A stretch of DNA of 8,409 nt from Thermoplasmatales archaeon (GTDB lineage: Archaea; Thermoplasmatota; Thermoplasmata; Methanomassiliicoccales; Methanomethylophilaceae). Both the position numbers and the translations under genes were made by a program. The stretch lies in contig JAAYKC010000078.1 in assembly GCA_012522645.1 (NCBI GenBank), positions 1-8,409 of the forward strand, read 5' to 3'. This document shows, piece by piece, positions 5,829 through 8,409 of the stretch. Under the pieces are notes generated by a model. The model was not told the origin of the DNA, ran no database searches, and saw nothing but the letters and a program-made list of their open reading frames with translations. Numbering within the stretch: the stretch's first letter is position 1; each line of letters starts with the position of its first letter.

Positions 5829-5835
5829 TTTAAAT
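5829..5835 (+). promoter_or_regulatory. Upstream TATA-like box before the phosphohexomutase-like gene
   Basis: TTTAAAT is centred 26 bases before an ATG at 5858 that opens a 10-codon ORF. It may be an alternative promoter for the downstream gene or fortuitous AT-rich sequence. Confidence 0.3.
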
Positions 5836-5857
5836 GTAACTTAAAAGCACACACCGA

Positions 5858-5890
5858 TGTCTCCCCGATTGAAAGATATATCTTATTGAA
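5858..5890 (+). other. Possible leaderless 10-codon upstream ORF
   Basis: ATG at 5858 opens MSPRLKDISY followed by TGA, ending 17 bases before the main gene's ATG. Its start sits where transcripts from the box at 5829-5835 would begin. Translation is unproven, and so short an ORF can arise by chance. Confidence 0.15.
5875..5882 (+). promoter_or_regulatory. Proximal TATA-like box of the phosphohexomutase-like gene
   Basis: GATATATC lies about 29 bases before the ATG at 5908 and 23 before the in-frame GTG at 5902. With no Shine-Dalgarno site nearby, a leaderless or near-leaderless transcript is expected. Confidence 0.4.
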
Positions 5891-5907
5891 CGGAATTAGA
5901 TGTGACA

Positions 5908-7218
5908 ATGGCTCCGGCAACCTCATCCGAGATCAGAGGGACAACGGAAGGACGGCTTTCCCCCGAGTTTATAATGGAAGTTGGCAAGACCGTAGGCATG
6001 CAGTACAATAACGTACTGATCTCCAGGAACCTTCGTCCGAGCAGTGCCCTGGCCTTCTATGCCGTTTGCGCCGGCATAACTGCAGCCGGCGGGAACGTGA
6101 GGGATGCAGGGATGATGATCGCTCCCGCCATGCCTTTCGCATCCAAGGGGTCGGAGTGCTGCATCATGATAGGGTCCCCGGACAAAACGGATGAGAACAG
6201 CATGTTCCTGAGCAACATCGACGGATCCCTTTTCAACGAATCCCAGATGAGGGCCGTCTACTCCGGCCTGGAGGCAGAGAAGGAACTCCCGCCCTACTCC
6301 AATGTCGGGAGGATAAGGAAGGTCACAGGAGGCCTGGAGAAGTACAGATCCAAGGTCATCGAATACGTGGGGAATGTGGACTGCCGTGTGGTGATGGACT
6401 GCGCATCCGACTGCACCTGTTTCGTCGCCCCCCGTCTGATGTCCGACCTGGGTGCCGACCTCACATCGATAAACAGCCATCCGGACGGCAGATCCCCCGG
6501 CAGACCGCCTGCCCTCGAGGAGCAGAATCTTAAGAGCCTGTCAAAATTTGTGAGAGCCAGTCCCGGCAGCATCGGCATAGCTTTCAACAGCAACGGCACC
6601 CGTCTTGCGGTTTTTGATGAGGAGGGCAATTATCTGAACAGCGGTACGGCTCTTGCCATACTCATGTCCAATATGAAGCCGGGCAAGGTCGCACTCCCTG
6701 TGGATGCTTCCCTGGCAGTCACCGATGCCCTTCAGTCCTCCGAGATAACGTGGACCAGAAGAGGGCACAGATCCTTAGGCGAGACAGTCAGGACAGGGGG
6801 CCTTGACATGGGGGGCAACATGAACGGTTATTTCGTATTCCCCGGAATCTCCTACTCCCTCGACGGCATCACGGCAGGGGCGCTCATGGCCAGGATCGCA
6901 GGGGAGACTAACCTGAGCCAGCTCGTCAGCGGCTTGGCTCCGAGCTTCAAATCTGATTTCTCAGTGCCGTATCACGGCGACATGAATGAGATCTCCAAAT
7001 CGATACATGACCAGGTGGCGGCTCTGGAATACGACAGCATGAGCGAAGCGGAGGGCTGGCGGGTGAACATGGAATCCGGATGGTTCCTGATCCGCCTCTC
7101 TGAGAAGGACGAGACGGTCTACATAACCGCAGAAGGGAAGGACAAGATGTACGGTGCCAGCCTCATGGGGATAGCGACCGACATAGTCAAATCAAGCGTG
7201 AAGAAACTCAGCGCATGA
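5908..7218 (+). CDS. Phosphohexomutase-superfamily protein with degenerate active site (predicted pseudoenzyme)
   Basis: Active members (phosphomannomutase, phosphoglucosamine mutase GlmM) move phosphate between C1 and C6 of hexoses through a phosphoserine and Mg2+. This 436-residue protein has family length and all four domains: SSEIRG with NLRPS near the N-terminus, VVMDCASDCTCFVAPRLMSDLGADLTSINSHPDG in domain 2 (described in two parts: VVMDCAS and LGADLTSINSHPDG), and a normal ISYSLDGI in domain 3. Yet each active-site loop is altered: the ASHNP loop reads GSPDK at 89-93 (a serine remains), metal-binding DGDADR reads NSNGTR at 227-232, the sugar loop GGExNGG reads GGNMNGY at 302-308, and phosphate-binding RPSGTEP reads RLSEKDE at 396-402. 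The frame is intact. ATG 5908 is preferred; GTG 5902 is possible. Its last 11 bases overlap the convergent JAMM gene. Canonical mutase activity is unlikely; a regulatory or binding role is inferred. Confidence 0.88.
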   Translation: MAPATSSEIRGTTEGRLSPEFIMEVGKTVGMQYNNVLISRNLRPSSALAFYAVCAGITAAGGNVRDAGMMIAPAMPFASKGSECCIMIGSPDKTDENSMFLSNIDGSLFNESQMRAVYSGLEAEKELPPYSNVGRIRKVTGGLEKYRSKVIEYVGNVDCRVVMDCASDCTCFVAPRLMSDLGADLTSINSHPDGRSPGRPPALEEQNLKSLSKFVRASPGSIGIAFNSNGTRLAVFDEEGNYLNSGTALAILMSNMKPGKVALPVDASLAVTDALQSSEITWTRRGHRSLGETVRTGGLDMGGNMNGYFVFPGISYSLDGITAGALMARIAGETNLSQLVSGLAPSFKSDFSVPYHGDMNEISKSIHDQVAALEYDSMSEAEGWRVNMESGWFLIRLSEKDETVYITAEGKDKMYGASLMGIATDIVKSSVKKLSA

Positions 7219-7576
7219 TTTTCAGATCCAACACCCTGCCTGCGGAATCATAGGCCTTCCAGCTGCTCTCATCATACGGGAGGCATGTGATTATATGCAC
7301 TCCGCCCATGTTGCTGAAGTACTGAAGGTCCGCCTCCGACGGCTCATTGCTGTAGCCCGGATGGGAATGTACCGTTCCCACCGGCCTCACTCCGAGGGGC
7401 ATCATCCACTCATTCAGGAAGCTGTGGCTGTTTCCGTAGACTGTGCCCGGAAGCAGCACGATCTCATCTATGACGCCGTCCGTTGCCGTGAGCATGCACA
7501 GGAACTCATCAGGAAAACAGGACTTGGCCGATTCGTTTATCGCTTCCAGCAGATCGGCGTCTATGGCTTCTATCAT
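7208..7576 (-). CDS. JAMM/MPN+ zinc metalloprotease (putative deubiquitinase-like, desampylase type)
   Basis: The 122-residue protein is a single compact JAB/MPN domain. It has the full JAMM zinc site: E24 in DEFLCML, then VHSHPG giving H70 and H72, S80 seven residues later, and D83, matching HxH-x7-SxxD exactly. Archaeal single-domain JAMM enzymes such as the Haloferax desampylase remove ubiquitin-like SAMP proteins from targets. Related JAMM proteins also process sulfur-carrier proteins or other small substrates, so the substrate here is open. All catalytic residues are present, so activity is expected. The ATG overlaps the NAD kinase stop as ATGA, implying translational coupling. The 3' end overlaps the convergent phosphohexomutase-like gene by 11 bases. 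Confidence 0.9.
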   Translation of the reverse strand: MIEAIDADLLEAINESAKSCFPDEFLCMLTATDGVIDEIVLLPGTVYGNSHSFLNEWMMPLGVRPVGTVHSHPGYSNEPSEADLQYFSNMGGVHIITCLPYDESSWKAYDSAGRVLDLKIMR

Positions 7577-8409
7577 TTCACGTTCACAAGCTTCTCGTTG
7601 ATCTTTGTGTAGAAATCCTTGTCGAATCTCACGAGACGAACGTGCTTTGAGGATCTCACCATCTCGACCACAGACCCTCCGTCAAGATGTATCTCCTTCT
7701 GACCGTCTATCACCAGCATGCATCCCTTCTCCATGGAGCACTCCACGGTCACCTTCTTGGACATGGGCACGATTATGGGTCTGGCTGAGTATCTGAACGC
7801 CGCCATGGGGACCAGTACCCAGGCGTTGACCCCGGGATCGATTATAGGGGCCCCGAGGCTCATGGCGTAGCAGGTGGACCCCGTGGGTGTGGACAGCAGC
7901 ATCCCGTCCGCCCTCATCTCAGTGGCCAACGTATCATTGACATAGACCTTGAAGCGCCTTATCTTGGCCACGGTGTCGGTATGGATCACCACCTCGTTGA
8001 CAGCGTCCCCCAGGACCTCCCCGTCCATCATGACCCGTATCTTAGCCCTCTCCTCCACCGTGTAATCTCCTCTGCGCAGCCTCGCTATGCTCTCCTCCAG
8101 CTCCGGCGGGTCAGCCTCAGTCAGGAATCCTACGTCCCCCGCGTTCACTCCGAACATCATCGCATCGCTGTTCTGAGCCGCTCTGAGGATGGTCCCGTCG
8201 CCTCCAACGGCGATCACCATGTCTGCGTCCATCTTCGATATCGGCACCCCCTTCTCCCCCAGTTCGGCGGCTATGGCCGAATCCAGCGTCACGTCCTCTC
8301 CGTTCAGAAGCCGTATGACCTCTCTGGCGACACCGGCTGCACCGGGTATGCTCATGTTGACATAGACGCCGTACTTCAGCCTCCCTCCGCGGGAACGGCT
8401 GCGGGCCCC
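7573..8409 (-). CDS. nadK: NAD kinase, N-terminus probably beyond window edge
   Basis: NAD kinase phosphorylates NAD to NADP using ATP or polyphosphate. The diagnostic motifs are present, numbering from the first in-window methionine at 8355: GGDGT at 51-55, NE at 120-121, RADG at 148-151, TPTGSTCYAMSLGAPI starting at 156, and DGQ at 217-219. From that methionine the protein is 260 residues, but the frame continues upstream without a stop to the window edge, and the codons just before it read LKYGVYVN, which looks like the first beta strand of the fold. No ATG, GTG or TTG occurs in that stretch, and the ATG at 8355 has no well-spaced ribosome-binding site. I therefore treat the gene as partial. 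Some archaeal NAD kinases carry N-terminal fusions, so more sequence could lie outside. It overlaps the JAMM gene by four bases. Confidence 0.93.
   Translation of the reverse strand, partial: GARSRSRGGRLKYGVYVNMSIPGAAGVAREVIRLLNGEDVTLDSAIAAELGEKGVPISKMDADMVIAVGGDGTILRAAQNSDAMMFGVNAGDVGFLTEADPPELEESIARLRRGDYTVEERAKIRVMMDGEVLGDAVNEVVIHTDTVAKIRRFKVYVNDTLATEMRADGMLLSTPTGSTCYAMSLGAPIIDPGVNAWVLVPMAAFRYSARPIIVPMSKKVTVECSMEKGCMLVIDGQKEIHLDGGSVVEMVRSSKHVRLVRFDKDFYTKINEKLVNVK

Noticed and set aside
5923..6480. 185-codon minus-strand frame within the phosphohexomutase-like gene
   Set aside because: The opposite strand carries a family-length protein with recognisable domains; this frame has no motifs or start signals of its own.
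1..8409. CRISPR arrays, insertion sequences, prophage or toxin-antitoxin genes
   Set aside because: I saw no regularly spaced repeats, transposase motifs, terminal inverted repeats or phage genes by eye.

Overview
The window is archaeal. It carries a eukaryote-type ribosomal protein (L15e), an archaeal-type tRNA-Leu, TATA-like boxes about 25 bases before several start codons with no ribosome-binding site (leaderless style), and an archaeal JAMM protease. Gene content, codon use rich in G/C at third positions, and the absence of TAG among eleven stop codons fit a methanogen-related Thermoplasmata lineage such as Methanomassiliicoccales. That placement is an inference; no lineage-diagnostic gene is present.

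Layout: (1) 1-808, the possible tail of an unidentified gene, then a TATA box and the L15e gene. (2) 859-1698 on the minus strand, a short THUMP-domain ThiI relative whose PP-loop signature is destroyed, sharing a 77-base divergent promoter region with the next block. (3) 1776-2863, a TauE/SafE-family permease overlapping a DUF1634 membrane protein. (4) 2906-5327, a copper module: CopZ-type chaperone and CopA-type P1B-1 ATPase four bases apart, behind their own TATA box and a small palindrome. (5) 5331-5712 on the minus strand, tRNA-Leu(CAG) and an uncharacterised 72-residue protein, with very compact sharing of terminator and promoter sequence. (6) 5908-7218, a full-length phosphohexomutase-fold protein in which metal-binding, sugar-binding and phosphate-binding signatures are altered together. 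(7) 7208-8409 on the minus strand, an NAD kinase whose N-terminus appears to run past the window edge, overlapping a JAMM metalloprotease gene by four bases.

The copper genes make a coherent system: CopZ hands Cu(I) to CopA for export. TauE/SafE plus DUF1634 probably move a sulfur-containing or other organic anion; a link to copper is only suggested by proximity. NAD kinase and the JAMM protease are translationally coupled, but no shared pathway is established.

The most interesting content is the pair of apparent pseudoenzymes: an intact phosphohexomutase fold without its metal-binding aspartates, and a shortened ThiI without the SGGxDS loop. Both reading frames are intact and keep the family's structural residues, which suggests selected non-canonical roles rather than decay. 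I see no CRISPR array, insertion sequence, phage gene or obvious horizontal-transfer island.
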